A DNA stretch of 64,000 nt from Chryseobacterium rhizoplanae (GCF_900182655.1 NZ_FXTC01000001.1:62001-126000), one strand, 5' to 3'; shown: positions 16,844 through 25,679, numbered from the stretch's first letter. Numbers and translations: made by a program. Notes: generated by a model not told the origin, from the letters alone.

Positions 16844-18268
16844 TTATTTTTCAACTATTTTTTCTGCTTTTTCCACTGCTTTTTTCAGTGCATTCAGCTT
16901 GTTGTTGACTTCCTGCAGTTCATTTTCCGGAACCGATTTTGCCACAATACCCGCACCAGCCTGGTAAAAGAGTGTATTGTTTTTACTTAAGAAAGTTCTG
17001 ATCATGATGGCCTGGTTGCAGGTTCCGTTCAATCCGATCATTCCTATACAACCTCCATAATATCCGCGGGAATCTTTTTCGTATTGATTAATAAGTTGAA
17101 GAGCTTTATGCTTCGGAGCGCCGCTCAGTGTTCCCTGAGGGAAAGTTGCAGATACCATTTCAAGAGGGTTGATATCAGCGGAAACATCGGCTGTTACTTC
17201 ACTTACCATATGGATAACGTGAGAGAACAGCTGAATTTCTTTAAGCTTGGTCACTGTTACATTTTTTCCGAGTTTTCCAAGATCATTTCTTGCCAGGTCC
17301 ACCAGCATGGTGTGTTCTGCATTTTCTTTAGGATCAGCTTTTAATTCTTCAATAGCCTGAAGATCAGTTTCAAAATTTCCCGTTCTTTTAGAGGTTCCGG
17401 CAATCGGGTGAATGATTGCTTTATTGTCTTTTATAATTAACTGGCTTTCAGGACTAGATCCGAATAATTTGTAATTTCCGTAATCAAAATAGAAAAGATA
17501 TGGAGAAGGGTTGATGTTTCTTAAAGCACGGTATACATTGAATTCATCTCCCTTGAATTTCTGTTCAAATCTTCTGCTCAGAACCAGTTGGAAGACATCG
17601 CCACGCATACAGTGCTTCTGGGCTGTTTTTACCAGTTCTCTATAATCTTCATCAGTAATATTAGACGTTTCCTCATCTGTTTTTTCGAAAGGATAGACCG
17701 GAGTATTCTGATTTTTAATAAGGTTTTCCAACAGATGAAATTCAGATTTTACCCCGTCAATAGAATTTTCAATGATATACATTTCATCGTTGAAATGGTT
17801 GATCGCAATTACATATTGATATAATCTGTATCTCAGAACAGGAATTTCAACTTCCTTACTTTGTGCTTTAAGATTGATCTTTTCAAAAAATTGTACGGCT
17901 TCAAAGCTTGTATATCCAAAAAGGCTCTGAGCGGTTTGTTCTATAGGATCGTTGGTTTCTTCACATTTAAAAATTTTCCTGAATTCTTCAAATATATCTG
18001 TGATATTGCGTTCCATCATGAATTGTTTTACAGGAGCAGAAGCAGGAAGCTTGATTTCATATTCGTTGAGGTTTTTTACTTCAATTCCTGCAATGGCATT
18101 TACTGCGATGAAAGAAAAGTTATTATCAATGCTTTTTGAATCCGAGCTTTCCAGAAGAATAGTATCGCGGAATTTATCTCTTATTTTAAGATAAATATTC
18201 ATGGGCGTGTGAAGATCTCCCAGCGTTTTTTTCGAAACAGTTTTTATTTTAATTGTGTCAGTATGCAT
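16844..18268 (-). CDS. trpE: Anthranilate synthase component I
   Basis: Makes anthranilate from chorismate with TrpG. The start is the ATG at 18268 (474 residues, MHTDTIKIK). A longer frame to 18322 would run through the attenuator hairpin and is rejected. The feedback-inhibition motif LLESSDSK is near residues 35-42 and the chorismate-binding C-terminal signature GTLSGAPKHKALQLI is intact, as is the catalytic loop around GCIGMIG. Expression is under transcription attenuation by the upstream leader. Confidence 0.95.
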   Translation of the reverse strand: MHTDTIKIKTVSKKTLGDLHTPMNIYLKIRDKFRDTILLESSDSKSIDNNFSFIAVNAIAGIEVKNLNEYEIKLPASAPVKQFMMERNITDIFEEFRKIFKCEETNDPIEQTAQSLFGYTSFEAVQFFEKINLKAQSKEVEIPVLRYRLYQYVIAINHFNDEMYIIENSIDGVKSEFHLLENLIKNQNTPVYPFEKTDEETSNITDEDYRELVKTAQKHCMRGDVFQLVLSRRFEQKFKGDEFNVYRALRNINPSPYLFYFDYGNYKLFGSSPESQLIIKDNKAIIHPIAGTSKRTGNFETDLQAIEELKADPKENAEHTMLVDLARNDLGKLGKNVTVTKLKEIQLFSHVIHMVSEVTADVSADINPLEMVSATFPQGTLSGAPKHKALQLINQYEKDSRGYYGGCIGMIGLNGTCNQAIMIRTFLSKNNTLFYQAGAGIVAKSVPENELQEVNNKLNALKKAVEKAEKIVEK

Positions 18269-18294
18269 TTTGTTTTTTTGTAAGATTAAAGAAT

Positions 18295-18327
18295 AAAAAA
18301 AGGCTTCAACGGTATCCGTCAAAGCCT
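18295..18327 (-). terminator. trp attenuator (leader terminator)
   Basis: The minus-strand hairpin has arms AGGCTTTGACGG and CCGTTGAAGCCT, 12 pairs including two G-U, a 3-base loop, and a following T7 tract. It lies between the Trp-rich leader peptide and trpE. A leader stretch (UCGUCGGG) could pair with its 5' arm as antiterminator, mostly through G-U pairs; this needs folding. Confidence 0.85.
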
Positions 18328-18360
18328 ATATATTGTTTTTTGATTATTTCTGCTGTATGA

Positions 18361-18438
18361 TTAGCAACATGACAATACCTTCAGACCCGACGAAGAGTTT
18401 GAAAGCCACCACCAAATATTGTTGCTCATTTTAAACAT
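18361..18438 (-). CDS. trpL: trp operon leader peptide with three consecutive Trp codons
   Basis: A 25-residue ORF, MFKMSNNIWWWLSNSSSGLK and five more residues ending in CC. The TGG TGG TGG run is at 18414-18406, ahead of the attenuator hairpin and trpE. This is the classical arrangement of ribosome-mediated attenuation: stalling at the Trp codons in low tryptophan favours transcription into trpE. A -7 element ends 5 bases before the first ATG, so the transcript may be leaderless; a second in-frame ATG lies at 18429. Confidence 0.88.
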   Translation of the reverse strand: MFKMSNNIWWWLSNSSSGLKVLSCC

Positions 18439-18442
18439 GGGA

Positions 18443-18450
18443 CAAATGTA
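18443..18450 (-). promoter_or_regulatory. -7 element of the trp operon
   Basis: The minus strand reads TACATTTG, a perfect TAnnTTTG. A possible -33 TTG lies at 18468-18466 with a short 15-base spacer. The predicted start is within a few bases of the leader-peptide ATG. Confidence 0.7.
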
Positions 18451-18514
18451 GAAAATTTTTTAATACAAAAACTAAAAAATAGTAAAAATTAAAAAAACTT
18501 AATATAAGAATCTC

Positions 18515-19159
18515 CTATTTAAGCTGTTTAAGCTCAAGTTGTAATTCTTTGATTTTCTCTTTGTAAGCTTCATCATCATAGTATTTTACATACTCTTCCA
18601 ATGCTGCAATGTATTCTTCAATGAATTCCTTATTGGTTCTGTCTGCTTCATATTTGATTTTTGCTGAATTGACAGGGGCCAATTTTGAATACCTAAGATT
18701 TGCCTGTCCTTCATCAGACTTATTGTAGAGAATCACTATGTTTTTTTCATAGCCCGGAATGTATTTTACAGGAAAAGAAACCTCCGTTTGCGGGATTCTG
18801 ATTGCATTTTCAATCGGATAAATAGAAGCTGTTGTTGTTGAGAAAAATGTTGAAATATATTTCCCGTCCTGTTTCTTTACAATAGCTTCATAGTCATGAA
18901 TATACATATCGTTCAGGGTAGAATTGGTTTCTACATCAGAAGTGATGATGGCGGTGCTCTCCACTCCGTATTTGTTTAAAAACCATGCATTTAAAAACTG
19001 TCCTCCAAATCCGTTTAATATAGCAAGAGGAATAATGGGGATCAAAAACCATGCTTTTTTGGTCAGGTACGACAGTCCTCCAAAGAATACCAGCAACAGA
19101 ATCACAGTATAAAAACCATGATGACTGGTAAAAAACAGAATTTTTGAAATTAAAACCAT
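18515..19159 (-). CDS. Uncharacterised membrane protein with C-terminal coiled segment
   Basis: Not a family I recognise. The 214 residues begin with two hydrophobic helices (about 8-28 and 34-56), followed by a soluble part rich in beta-type residues and a charged helix at the end (YIAALEEYVKYYDDEAYKEK). It is probably anchored in the inner membrane with the soluble part outside or inside; the orientation is not clear. It stands alone between the trp promoter and the 187-bp repeat array. Confidence 0.65.
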   Translation of the reverse strand: MVLISKILFFTSHHGFYTVILLLVFFGGLSYLTKKAWFLIPIIPLAILNGFGGQFLNAWFLNKYGVESTAIITSDVETNSTLNDMYIHDYEAIVKKQDGKYISTFFSTTTASIYPIENAIRIPQTEVSFPVKYIPGYEKNIVILYNKSDEGQANLRYSKLAPVNSAKIKYEADRTNKEFIEEYIAALEEYVKYYDDEAYKEKIKELQLELKQLK

Positions 19160-19190
19160 GGATTAAATATAACGATAATAATCTTTTATT

Positions 19191-19911
19191 AAACGTTGGG
19201 ATTGCAAAAATGTTATTAAATTGACTGTTAAAACGGTCGCAAAGGCGTTTCACTTAGCAAAGTTCATTGTCATTAGCTAAACGGAGTGCCCTTGCGAACG
19301 AAAAAATAGAGTTACATAATTACTTTGTGAACGTAGCGGTTAAACTAGTCATTGTGCCCGGTTCATATAAAGGAATAGTTAAACGCTACGATCGCAAATA
19401 TGCTATTAAATCACAGTTAAAGCGGTCGCAAAGGCGTTTCACTTAGCAAAGTCCGTTGTCATTAGCTAAACGAAGTGCCCTTGCGAACAAAAATAGTTTT
19501 ATCGTAATTACTTTGCGAACGTAGCGGTTAAACTAGTTATTGTGCCGGTTCAGATAAAGGAATAGTTAAACGCTACGATCGCAAATATGCTATTAAATCA
19601 CAGTTAAAGCGGTCGCAAAGGCGTTTCACTTAGCAAGGTCCGTTGTCATTAGCTAAACGAAGTGCCCTTGCGAACAAAAATAGTTTTATCGTAATTACTT
19701 TGCGAACGTAGCGGTTAAACTAGTTATTGTGCCGGTTCAGATAAAGGAATAGTTAAACGCTACGATCGCAAAGATGCTATTAAATCACAGTTAAAACGGT
19801 CGCAAAGGCGTTTCACTTAGCAAAGTTTACTGTCATTAGCTAAACGAAGTGCCCTTGCGAACGAAAAAATAGAGTTACATAATTACTTTGTGAACATAGC
19901 GTTTAAAACAA
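19191..19911. repeat. Tandem array of about 187-bp nested-hairpin units (3.8 copies)
   Basis: Units begin with AAACG at 19191, 19381, 19568 and 19755 (190, 187, 187 and about 157 bases). Units 2 and 3 are nearly identical, and the outer two share variants with each other (for example the GAACGAAAAAATAGAGTTAC stretch). Each unit has an inner inverted repeat (in unit 2, 19426-19447 against 19465-19486, 22-base arms with five mismatches) inside an outer one (GCTACGATCGCAAA against TTTGCGAACGTAGC). The last unit runs into the 3' end of the next gene. No ORF is convincing. It could be a structured RNA array or a mobile repeat. Confidence 0.9.
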
Positions 19912-20364
19912 CTATTTTACGGGTTCAGACAAAGGAATATCAGGAGTTCCGCTGTAGAAAACAATCAGCGTTGCTCCTTTATCTCCGGTTTTTCCTCTGT
20001 GGCCGGTATTAATCATTTCAGGAAGAACCTGGCCCTTTCTTATCCATTGTGTTTTGCCGTCTTCTTTTCTCTCGATCTGGATTTCTCCTTTTTCTACATA
20101 CGCTGCATTAATGACAGGGTGCTTATGCCAGTCCAGAGCTTTGTTGGGAGGAACAGCAATTTTCAGAACCGAGATTTCAGGCTGTGTTGCGGGATAAGCC
20201 GGATACACAGTTCCATCCCAGGACTTTGTAGTTTTTAAAAGCGTTACAGATTCAATTTTATCAGAATATTCTGATTGTGGCTCGTTCGATGAATTATCAC
20301 AGGAAAGAAGCAGGGAAGAGAGTAGAGCAAAGAAAGCTGTACCCGATTTACTTTTTTTAATCAT
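19912..20364 (-). CDS. Cupin-domain lipoprotein
   Basis: 150 residues with a lipoprotein signal (LLLSC, Cys22), so probably membrane-anchored in the periplasm. A single cupin barrel is suggested by WHKHPVINAAYVEKGEIQI (metal-binding His-x-His and Glu region) and the GATLIVFYSG second motif. The activity is unknown. The last copy of the tandem repeat abuts the stop codon, and the sequence near the end (CGGGTTCAG) resembles the repeat consensus, so the C-terminus may have been shaped by the repeat. Confidence 0.78.
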   Translation of the reverse strand: MIKKSKSGTAFFALLSSLLLSCDNSSNEPQSEYSDKIESVTLLKTTKSWDGTVYPAYPATQPEISVLKIAVPPNKALDWHKHPVINAAYVEKGEIQIERKEDGKTQWIRKGQVLPEMINTGHRGKTGDKGATLIVFYSGTPDIPLSEPVK

Positions 20365-20539
20365 AAACTTTTCAATTAATAGATTGATTTGGTTCGGATG
20401 ATCCGTGATACAAAAATAGCAAGCTTGTTTAAATCTCCCTAATGTTTGAATTATTTTTTATTGATCTGATTACAATTCAGCCCTTAAAAAATATTTATCA
20501 AAGAAAACATTTGTCATAAGTTTAAAACTTTATTTTTTA

Positions 20540-20547
20540 TATTTTTG
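20540..20547 (+). promoter_or_regulatory. -7 element TATTTTTG
   Basis: Matches TAnnTTTG, 19 bases before the ATG of the small lipoprotein gene and likely drives the next genes too. Confidence 0.6.
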
Positions 20548-20565
20548 CTACCAAATTAGAAAAAA

Positions 20566-20784
20566 ATGAAAAAAGTATTAGCAATCGCATTTATCGGAGG
20601 TTTACTATTAGCAAGCTGCAAAAAAAAGCCAGATCATTCTTTACAGGATACTAACACAATGCTTGAAGAACCAGAAACAACTACTGTTGTAGATTCTACA
20701 GCTAAAACTGCTGCTCCTGCTGCTGCAACTCCTGCTACAACTGCTCCTGAAGCTGCTAAAACAGATTCTACAGCGAAGAAATAA
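20566..20784 (+). CDS. Small Ala/Thr/Pro-rich lipoprotein
   Basis: 72 residues. The lipobox LLASC gives acylated Cys18, followed by a short Lys-rich stretch and a low-complexity tail rich in Ala, Thr and Pro that is probably unstructured. No catalytic motif. Its stop overlaps the cytochrome start by one base (TAATG), so the two are translationally coupled. It may serve as an envelope tether or spacer, which is a guess. Confidence 0.75.
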   Translation: MKKVLAIAFIGGLLLASCKKKPDHSLQDTNTMLEEPETTTVVDSTAKTAAPAAATPATTAPEAAKTDSTAKK

Positions 20785-21158
20785 TGAAAAAAATACTTTT
20801 GGCAGGAACACTCAGTCTTCTGATCATTTCCTGTTCTAAAAAAGAAAATACAGCAGAAGTGGCTCCTTCCTCTGAGACAGCAGCTGTTTCAGAACCGGCT
20901 AAATCTAATCTTTCAGGTGATCAGATCATGGAAACATTGGATTGCTCAGGATGTCACTCTGTGAATGAGAGAATGATAGGACCTTCTTATAAGGAAATCG
21001 CAGGGAAGTACTCTGAAAAGGATACAGAATTGCTGGCTTCCAAAATTATAGAAGGCGGAAGTGGAGTATGGGGAAGTGTGCCTATGGCTGCCCATCCACA
21101 GGTATCTAAAGAAGATGCCAAAAAAATGGTGGAATATATTTTAAGTCAGAAGAAATAA
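20784..21158 (+). CDS. Lipoprotein c-type cytochrome
   Basis: Mono-heme cytochrome c of the c551/c552 type, 124 residues. A lipobox (IISC, Cys17) indicates membrane anchoring. Heme attachment is CSGCH (Cys54, Cys57, His58), and the distal ligand is probably Met101 in SVPMAAHP. The GPSYKEIAGKY segment between them is typical of the family. It is likely a periplasmic electron carrier. It is coupled to the upstream small lipoprotein, and rlmF follows after 3 bases. Confidence 0.88.
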   Translation: MKKILLAGTLSLLIISCSKKENTAEVAPSSETAAVSEPAKSNLSGDQIMETLDCSGCHSVNERMIGPSYKEIAGKYSEKDTELLASKIIEGGSGVWGSVPMAAHPQVSKEDAKKMVEYILSQKK

Positions 21159-21161
21159 AAT

Positions 21162-22091
21162 ATGTCCGCTGAAAAATCCAGTCTGCACACAAGAAATCTG
21201 CATCGTAATCCTTATGATTTTGATGCGCTTATTTCTTGTGTGCCGGAACTGAAACACTTCGTTTTCGTTAATGCTTATCAGACGGTAACCATTAATTTCA
21301 GCATTCCAAAGGCGGTGAAACTGCTCAATAAAGCCTTACTCTTACATTTTTACCATATTAAAGGCTGGGATATTCCCGACACCAATCTTTGTCCTCCCAT
21401 TCCCGGAAGGGCAGATTATATACACTATATTGCTGATCTTTTAGCTGAACAGCTGGATGGAATTCCTACAGGAAATTCTATCAAAGGATTGGACATAGGA
21501 ACAGGAGCCAATCTTGTGTATCCTTTAATCAGTCACAAATCTTATGGCTGGACGATGCTGGGAACAGATATCAATCAGGATTCTTTGACAAATGCTCAGT
21601 CTATTTTGGATCAAAACCCGGATCTTTCATCCGTAATTCAATTGAAAAGTCAGCCTGATGCTGATCATATCTTTACCAATATCATTAATCCTGATGACAG
21701 GTTTACCTTCACCATGTGTAATCCTCCTTTTCATGATTCCGAAGAATCTGCAATGAAAGGAAATATCAGGAAAACAAAAAATCTTAATAAATCAAAGAAA
21801 ACCAAACCTGTTCTTAACTTTAGCGGCCAGCAGTCTGAGCTTTGGTGTGAAGGAGGTGAACTGGCTTTTATTACAAAGATGATTTATGAAAGTGCATTAT
21901 TTTCATCACAGGTTCTTTGGTTCACGTGTCTGGTTTCTAAAAAAGACAACCTCAATAAGCTTAACAATCTTTTAAAGAAAGTAAACGCTGCAGAGGTGAA
22001 AACCATTGATATGGCTCAGGGACAAAAGGTAAGCAGAATGCTGGCCTGGACGTTTATTCCTCAAAAAGACAGAAAAACCTGGTTTATTTAA
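21162..22091 (+). CDS. rlmF: 23S rRNA (adenine(1618)-N6)-methyltransferase
   Basis: Methylates A1618 of 23S rRNA. The family N-terminus LHTRNLHRNPYDF, the SAM-binding GLDIGTGANLVYP near 107-120 and the catalytic NPPFHDS (N6-adenine type NPPF) are all present. The 309-residue length is normal. It is transcribed right after the cytochrome gene. The 291-base gap to lysS is built of repeats. Confidence 0.93.
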   Translation: MSAEKSSLHTRNLHRNPYDFDALISCVPELKHFVFVNAYQTVTINFSIPKAVKLLNKALLLHFYHIKGWDIPDTNLCPPIPGRADYIHYIADLLAEQLDGIPTGNSIKGLDIGTGANLVYPLISHKSYGWTMLGTDINQDSLTNAQSILDQNPDLSSVIQLKSQPDADHIFTNIINPDDRFTFTMCNPPFHDSEESAMKGNIRKTKNLNKSKKTKPVLNFSGQQSELWCEGGELAFITKMIYESALFSSQVLWFTCLVSKKDNLNKLNNLLKKVNAAEVKTIDMAQGQKVSRMLAWTFIPQKDRKTWFI

Positions 22092-22094
22092 AAG

Positions 22095-22136
22095 TTCAAG
22101 ATTCAAAGTTTAAGGTTTCTGGTTTCTGGTTTCTGG
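22095..22136. repeat. Heptad-phased repeat (TTTCTGG and relatives)
   Basis: Six consecutive heptamers in one phase: TTCAAGA, TTCAAAG, TTTAAGG, then TTTCTGG three times. The same gap has a second heptad run, GCATCCC, GAATCTT, ATATCCC and so on, at 22244-22286. Confidence 0.75.
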
Positions 22137-22196
22137 TTTTTTTGTTGCAAGTTTATTTCGTTGATGCTTAAAATTAAGGATAGACGTTCTAACTCT

Positions 22197-22240
22197 ATTA
22201 AAAAATTCACCATTCACTTGCGAAGCAAAATTCACTATTG
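22197..22240. repeat. 44-bp dispersed repeat, copy 1
   Basis: Identical to 36914-36957 except for one base (C/T in CATTCACTTGCG). Contains the small palindrome TTGCGAAGCAA. Both copies sit between heptad-type sequences in intergenic DNA. Confidence 0.85.
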
Positions 22241-22329
22241 GCAGCATCCCGAATCTTATATCCCATTATCCCGAATCTCGTATCTCAACACCATTCCTCA
22301 ACACATTTTAAAATTTCTGAAAAAAGCCA

Positions 22330-22360
22330 TTGATGGTCATGTCAAAAATGCCTAAATTTG
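22330..22360 (+). promoter_or_regulatory. Promoter of lysS
   Basis: TTG at 22330-22332, a 20-base spacer, then TAAATTTG at 22353-22360. It fits the -33/-7 consensus, with the ATG 23 bases beyond the -7. Confidence 0.7.
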
Positions 22361-22382
22361 TACGCTTTTAGAAAAATAAGAA

Positions 22383-24080
22383 ATGCAATTATCAGAACAA
22401 GAAATCATTAGAAGAGAAAAGCTGAATAAGCTTACTGAAATGGGGATTAATGCGTTCCCTGCGGATGAGTATACCATTACAGATACTACAGAATCTATAA
22501 AACAGGACTTTTCTGAAAGTAAACAGGTGAAGATCGCTGGTAGATTGATGTCCCGCAGAATTCAGGGGAAGGCTTCTTTCGCAGAATTGCAGGATTCTAA
22601 AGGAAAAATCCAGGTTTACTTCAACAGAGACGAGATCTGTCCGGGTGAAGATAAAGAACTATATAATGAAGTATACAAACATCTTTTGGATATCGGTGAT
22701 ATTATCGGTATCGAAGGAGAGTTGTTTACTACACAGGTAGGAGAGATGACGGTTTTAGTAAAGAATTTTACACTCCTTACAAAGGCTTTGCGCCCTCTTC
22801 CTCAGGCTAAAACTGACGAAAACGGTGTTGTACACGACGGCTTTACAGATCCGGAATTAAGATACAGACAACGTTATGTAGATTTGACGGTAAACCCACA
22901 GGTTAAAGAAATTTTCGTGAAGAGAACAAAACTGTTCAATGCCATGAGAACATTCTTCAACGATGCGGGATACTTTGAGGTAGAAACTCCTATCTTACAG
23001 TCAATTCCTGGTGGAGCAGCAGCAAAACCGTTTATCACGCATCACAATGCATTAGATATTCCATTATATTTAAGAATTGCCAACGAATTGTATCTGAAAA
23101 GATTGATCGTAGGTGGTTTTGACGGAGTATATGAGTTCTCTAAAAACTTCAGAAATGAAGGGATGGACAGAACGCATAACCCTGAGTTTACCGCTATGGA
23201 GATCTATGTAGCATACAAAGACTACAACTGGATGATGGATTTCACTGAGAAATTATTGGAATTCTGTGCCACTCAGGTGAATGGAAATGCAGAATCTACT
23301 TTCGGTGAACACACGATCAACTGGAAAGCTCCTTACCCAAGAGTTTCCATGACAGAAGCGATCCTGAAATATACAGGATTTGATATTACAGGAAAAACGG
23401 AGAAGGAATTATACGATTTTGCCAAGTCTATCGGTATTGAAGTAAACGAGACGATGGGGAAAGGAAAATTAATTGATGAGATCTTTGGCGAGAAATGTGA
23501 AGGAAACTTTATTCAGCCGACATTCATTACAGATTATCCGATCGAAATGTCTCCACTGACAAAGAAACACAGAAGCAAAGAAGGCTTAACAGAGCGTTTT
23601 GAATTAATGGTATGTGGTAAAGAAATTGCCAATGCGTATTCAGAGCTTAATGATCCTATCGATCAGAGAGAACGTTTTGAAGCACAGATGACTTTATCTG
23701 AAAGAGGAGACGACGAGGCAATGTTCATCGATCAGGACTTCTTAAGAGCATTGGAATATGGAATGCCGCCAACTTCAGGGTTAGGAATCGGTATGGACAG
23801 ATTAATCATGTTTTTAACGAATAATGCATCCATCCAGGAAGTATTATTCTTCCCTCAAATGAGACCTGAAAAAGCAGTTCCACAGATTGAATTGGGAGAA
23901 GATGAAAAGGTAATCCTTGAAATCCTTAATTCTCAGGAAGAAGCAATGTCCTTAGCTGAAGTAAAAGAAAGAAGCCAGTTATCCGGTAAAAAATGGGATA
24001 AAGCTTCTAAAACTCTGACCAAGAACAATATTGTGAAAGTAGAGAAAATTGATGAAAATCTTTTGATGACATTGGTTTAG
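22383..24080 (+). CDS. lysS: Lysyl-tRNA synthetase, class II
   Basis: Charges tRNA-Lys. Class II motif 2 is in FSKNFRNEGMDRTHNPEF and motif 3 in GLGIGMDRLIMFLTN. The N-terminal OB-fold anticodon-binding domain covers roughly 50-145. The 565 residues include a C-terminal extension (about 65 residues after the core, ending ENLLMTLV), common in Bacteroidota. A diverged second copy of the last 45 bases lies at 25610-25654, beyond the next gene. A terminator follows at 24107. Confidence 0.96.
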   Translation: MQLSEQEIIRREKLNKLTEMGINAFPADEYTITDTTESIKQDFSESKQVKIAGRLMSRRIQGKASFAELQDSKGKIQVYFNRDEICPGEDKELYNEVYKHLLDIGDIIGIEGELFTTQVGEMTVLVKNFTLLTKALRPLPQAKTDENGVVHDGFTDPELRYRQRYVDLTVNPQVKEIFVKRTKLFNAMRTFFNDAGYFEVETPILQSIPGGAAAKPFITHHNALDIPLYLRIANELYLKRLIVGGFDGVYEFSKNFRNEGMDRTHNPEFTAMEIYVAYKDYNWMMDFTEKLLEFCATQVNGNAESTFGEHTINWKAPYPRVSMTEAILKYTGFDITGKTEKELYDFAKSIGIEVNETMGKGKLIDEIFGEKCEGNFIQPTFITDYPIEMSPLTKKHRSKEGLTERFELMVCGKEIANAYSELNDPIDQRERFEAQMTLSERGDDEAMFIDQDFLRALEYGMPPTSGLGIGMDRLIMFLTNNASIQEVLFFPQMRPEKAVPQIELGEDEKVILEILNSQEEAMSLAEVKERSQLSGKKWDKASKTLTKNNIVKVEKIDENLLMTLV

Positions 24081-24106
24081 TCGAAATCATTTCTATAATA
24101 TTATAT

Positions 24107-24138
24107 AAAAGCGAGCATTTTGTTCGCTTTTGTATTTT
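24107..24138 (+). terminator. Terminator after lysS
   Basis: AAAAGCGA (24107-24114) pairs with TCGCTTTT (24124-24131), followed by a T-rich stretch. Confidence 0.75.
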
Positions 24139-24172
24139 TTCATTAATTTGCACCAGATAAAAACACATTTTA

Positions 24173-25594
24173 ATGAGAAAATTAATTACTACAAGTATTG
24201 TATTGATCAGTTCTCTGATCAATGCACAAATTAACTTAATCCCAGATTCTAATTTTGGGAATAATAGTACAGTTGATTTAGGATCAGATGTTACTGCATT
24301 TCTTTCTTACCATTTTTTAAATGACAAAATAATGGTCCAAAATTATGATCTTGTAGATCCGGATCTTACTTACTCCAGAGTTACAATGCTCAATAATAAT
24401 GGTAGCGTAGATGGTAGTTTTGGTACAGGTGGTTCTTTTCTTTTCCCAAAAAACTATAATGCTAACGAAGATGCAGATTTTGTGTATCATCTTACTTCAT
24501 CGCATCTATTCATGTTTTCTGGTAGAAAATATTTGTATAATGGAACTTTAGATCAAACTTATGGAACGAACGGACAATCGCTAAGCTATCATCCGTCAGA
24601 AATTTATCGAAAAGTACTTCCTGATGGCAAATTAATTATCAGAACCATAAATAATTTTTATCAATACACACAGTCAGGGAATTTAGATACAACTTTTGGT
24701 ACCAATGGAAGTCTTGCGAGTAATAATCTTTTAACAAATTATGGCTATCCAACTTTTGATTATCATCAGGAATTCGTTCCATTATTTTCGGACAATTCTG
24801 TTTTAGAATACGATGGTAATTATTCTCATTTTAGAAAGATGAATTACACAACCGGTTATTATGACACTAATTTCGGGGTGAACGGAGATGCGCAATTTTC
24901 TACAGGAACTTCTGGTACGATTATGAAATTTCGTGTTTTAAATGACAATTCTTTCATTAATTATTTATTTGATAATAATACTAACTTTTTAACAAAAACA
25001 TTATCAACGGGAATGTTAGATAATTCTTTTGGAAATAATGGTAGAATTGATTTACCAAGTAACATAAGTGCTACAAATTTATTGTACAACCAGGATTTTG
25101 CTGTTGTCAATGATAATAATTATATTATTCCTGTTTTCGATGATAACTATCCGAAAAAGATGTATCTCGCCAATTTCAATAATAATGGATTAAGTACGAT
25201 AAACAGTCAGAATCTTTTAGATACAGGAATTACCACTGCTATGGTAAATCCTGATGACAAAGTATTTATTTCTGTAAAAGATGGTTATCTCTATCTCTTT
25301 GTAAATCCTAGATTTATCAAAAGATATTTAATTTCAGAAAGTACTTTGAATACACGTGAAAATATAAACAAGACTGACGAAATTAGTTTTAACAATCCTT
25401 TCAGAGATGAATTACATTTTAAAACCACAGAAAAAATAAAATTTACAGAAATTTATGATCAAGCTGGGCAATTGGTCTTGAAAAATTCAGGACAAAAAGA
25501 CAACAATACTTCTGCGCTTCCAAAAGGGATTTATATTATTAAAATAACCAAGGAAAATGGACAGATAATTTCTAAAAAAGCAATTAAGAATTAA
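24173..25594 (+). CDS. T9SS-exported protein with delta-60 repeats
   Basis: 473 residues with an N-terminal signal peptide (ending INAQ). At least five delta-60-type repeats (G-x-x-D-x-x-F/Y-G-x-x-G, for example GSVDGSFGTGG, GNLDTTFGTNG and GMLDNSFGNNG) probably form a beta-propeller. The C-terminus (LPKGIYIIKITKENGQ, ending SKKAIKN) is a type A T9SS sorting domain, so it is likely secreted or attached to the surface. The gene is more AT-rich and Asn-rich than its neighbours. It is bracketed by two copies of the lysS 3' end, which suggests later insertion. Confidence 0.88.
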   Translation: MRKLITTSIVLISSLINAQINLIPDSNFGNNSTVDLGSDVTAFLSYHFLNDKIMVQNYDLVDPDLTYSRVTMLNNNGSVDGSFGTGGSFLFPKNYNANEDADFVYHLTSSHLFMFSGRKYLYNGTLDQTYGTNGQSLSYHPSEIYRKVLPDGKLIIRTINNFYQYTQSGNLDTTFGTNGSLASNNLLTNYGYPTFDYHQEFVPLFSDNSVLEYDGNYSHFRKMNYTTGYYDTNFGVNGDAQFSTGTSGTIMKFRVLNDNSFINYLFDNNTNFLTKTLSTGMLDNSFGNNGRIDLPSNISATNLLYNQDFAVVNDNNYIIPVFDDNYPKKMYLANFNNNGLSTINSQNLLDTGITTAMVNPDDKVFISVKDGYLYLFVNPRFIKRYLISESTLNTRENINKTDEISFNNPFRDELHFKTTEKIKFTEIYDQAGQLVLKNSGQKDNNTSALPKGIYIIKITKENGQIISKKAIKN

Positions 25595-25609
25595 TAGTAT
25601 CTATCTGCT

Positions 25610-25654
25610 GAAAGTAGAGAATATTGATGAAAATCTTTTGATGAAATTGGCTTA
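25610..25654 (+). pseudogene. Relic of a second lysS 3' end
   Basis: These 45 bases match the last 45 of lysS (24036-24080) with about four substitutions. In the lysS frame they read KVENIDENLLMKLA then stop, against KVEKIDENLLMTLV. No start codon or upstream lysS sequence remains. A strong terminator follows at 25680, which could have been the terminator of the older lysS. Confidence 0.8.
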
Positions 25655-25679
25655 AGATTTTTCAGAAGATATAAATATA

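Noticed and set aside
18269..18322. 18-residue N-terminal extension of trpE
   Set aside because: It would be encoded by the attenuator hairpin; the ATG at 18268 follows the terminator T-tract and gives a normal TrpE N-terminus.
19191..19911. CRISPR array
   Set aside because: Units of 187-190 bases repeat end to end with no unique spacers and no cas genes nearby.
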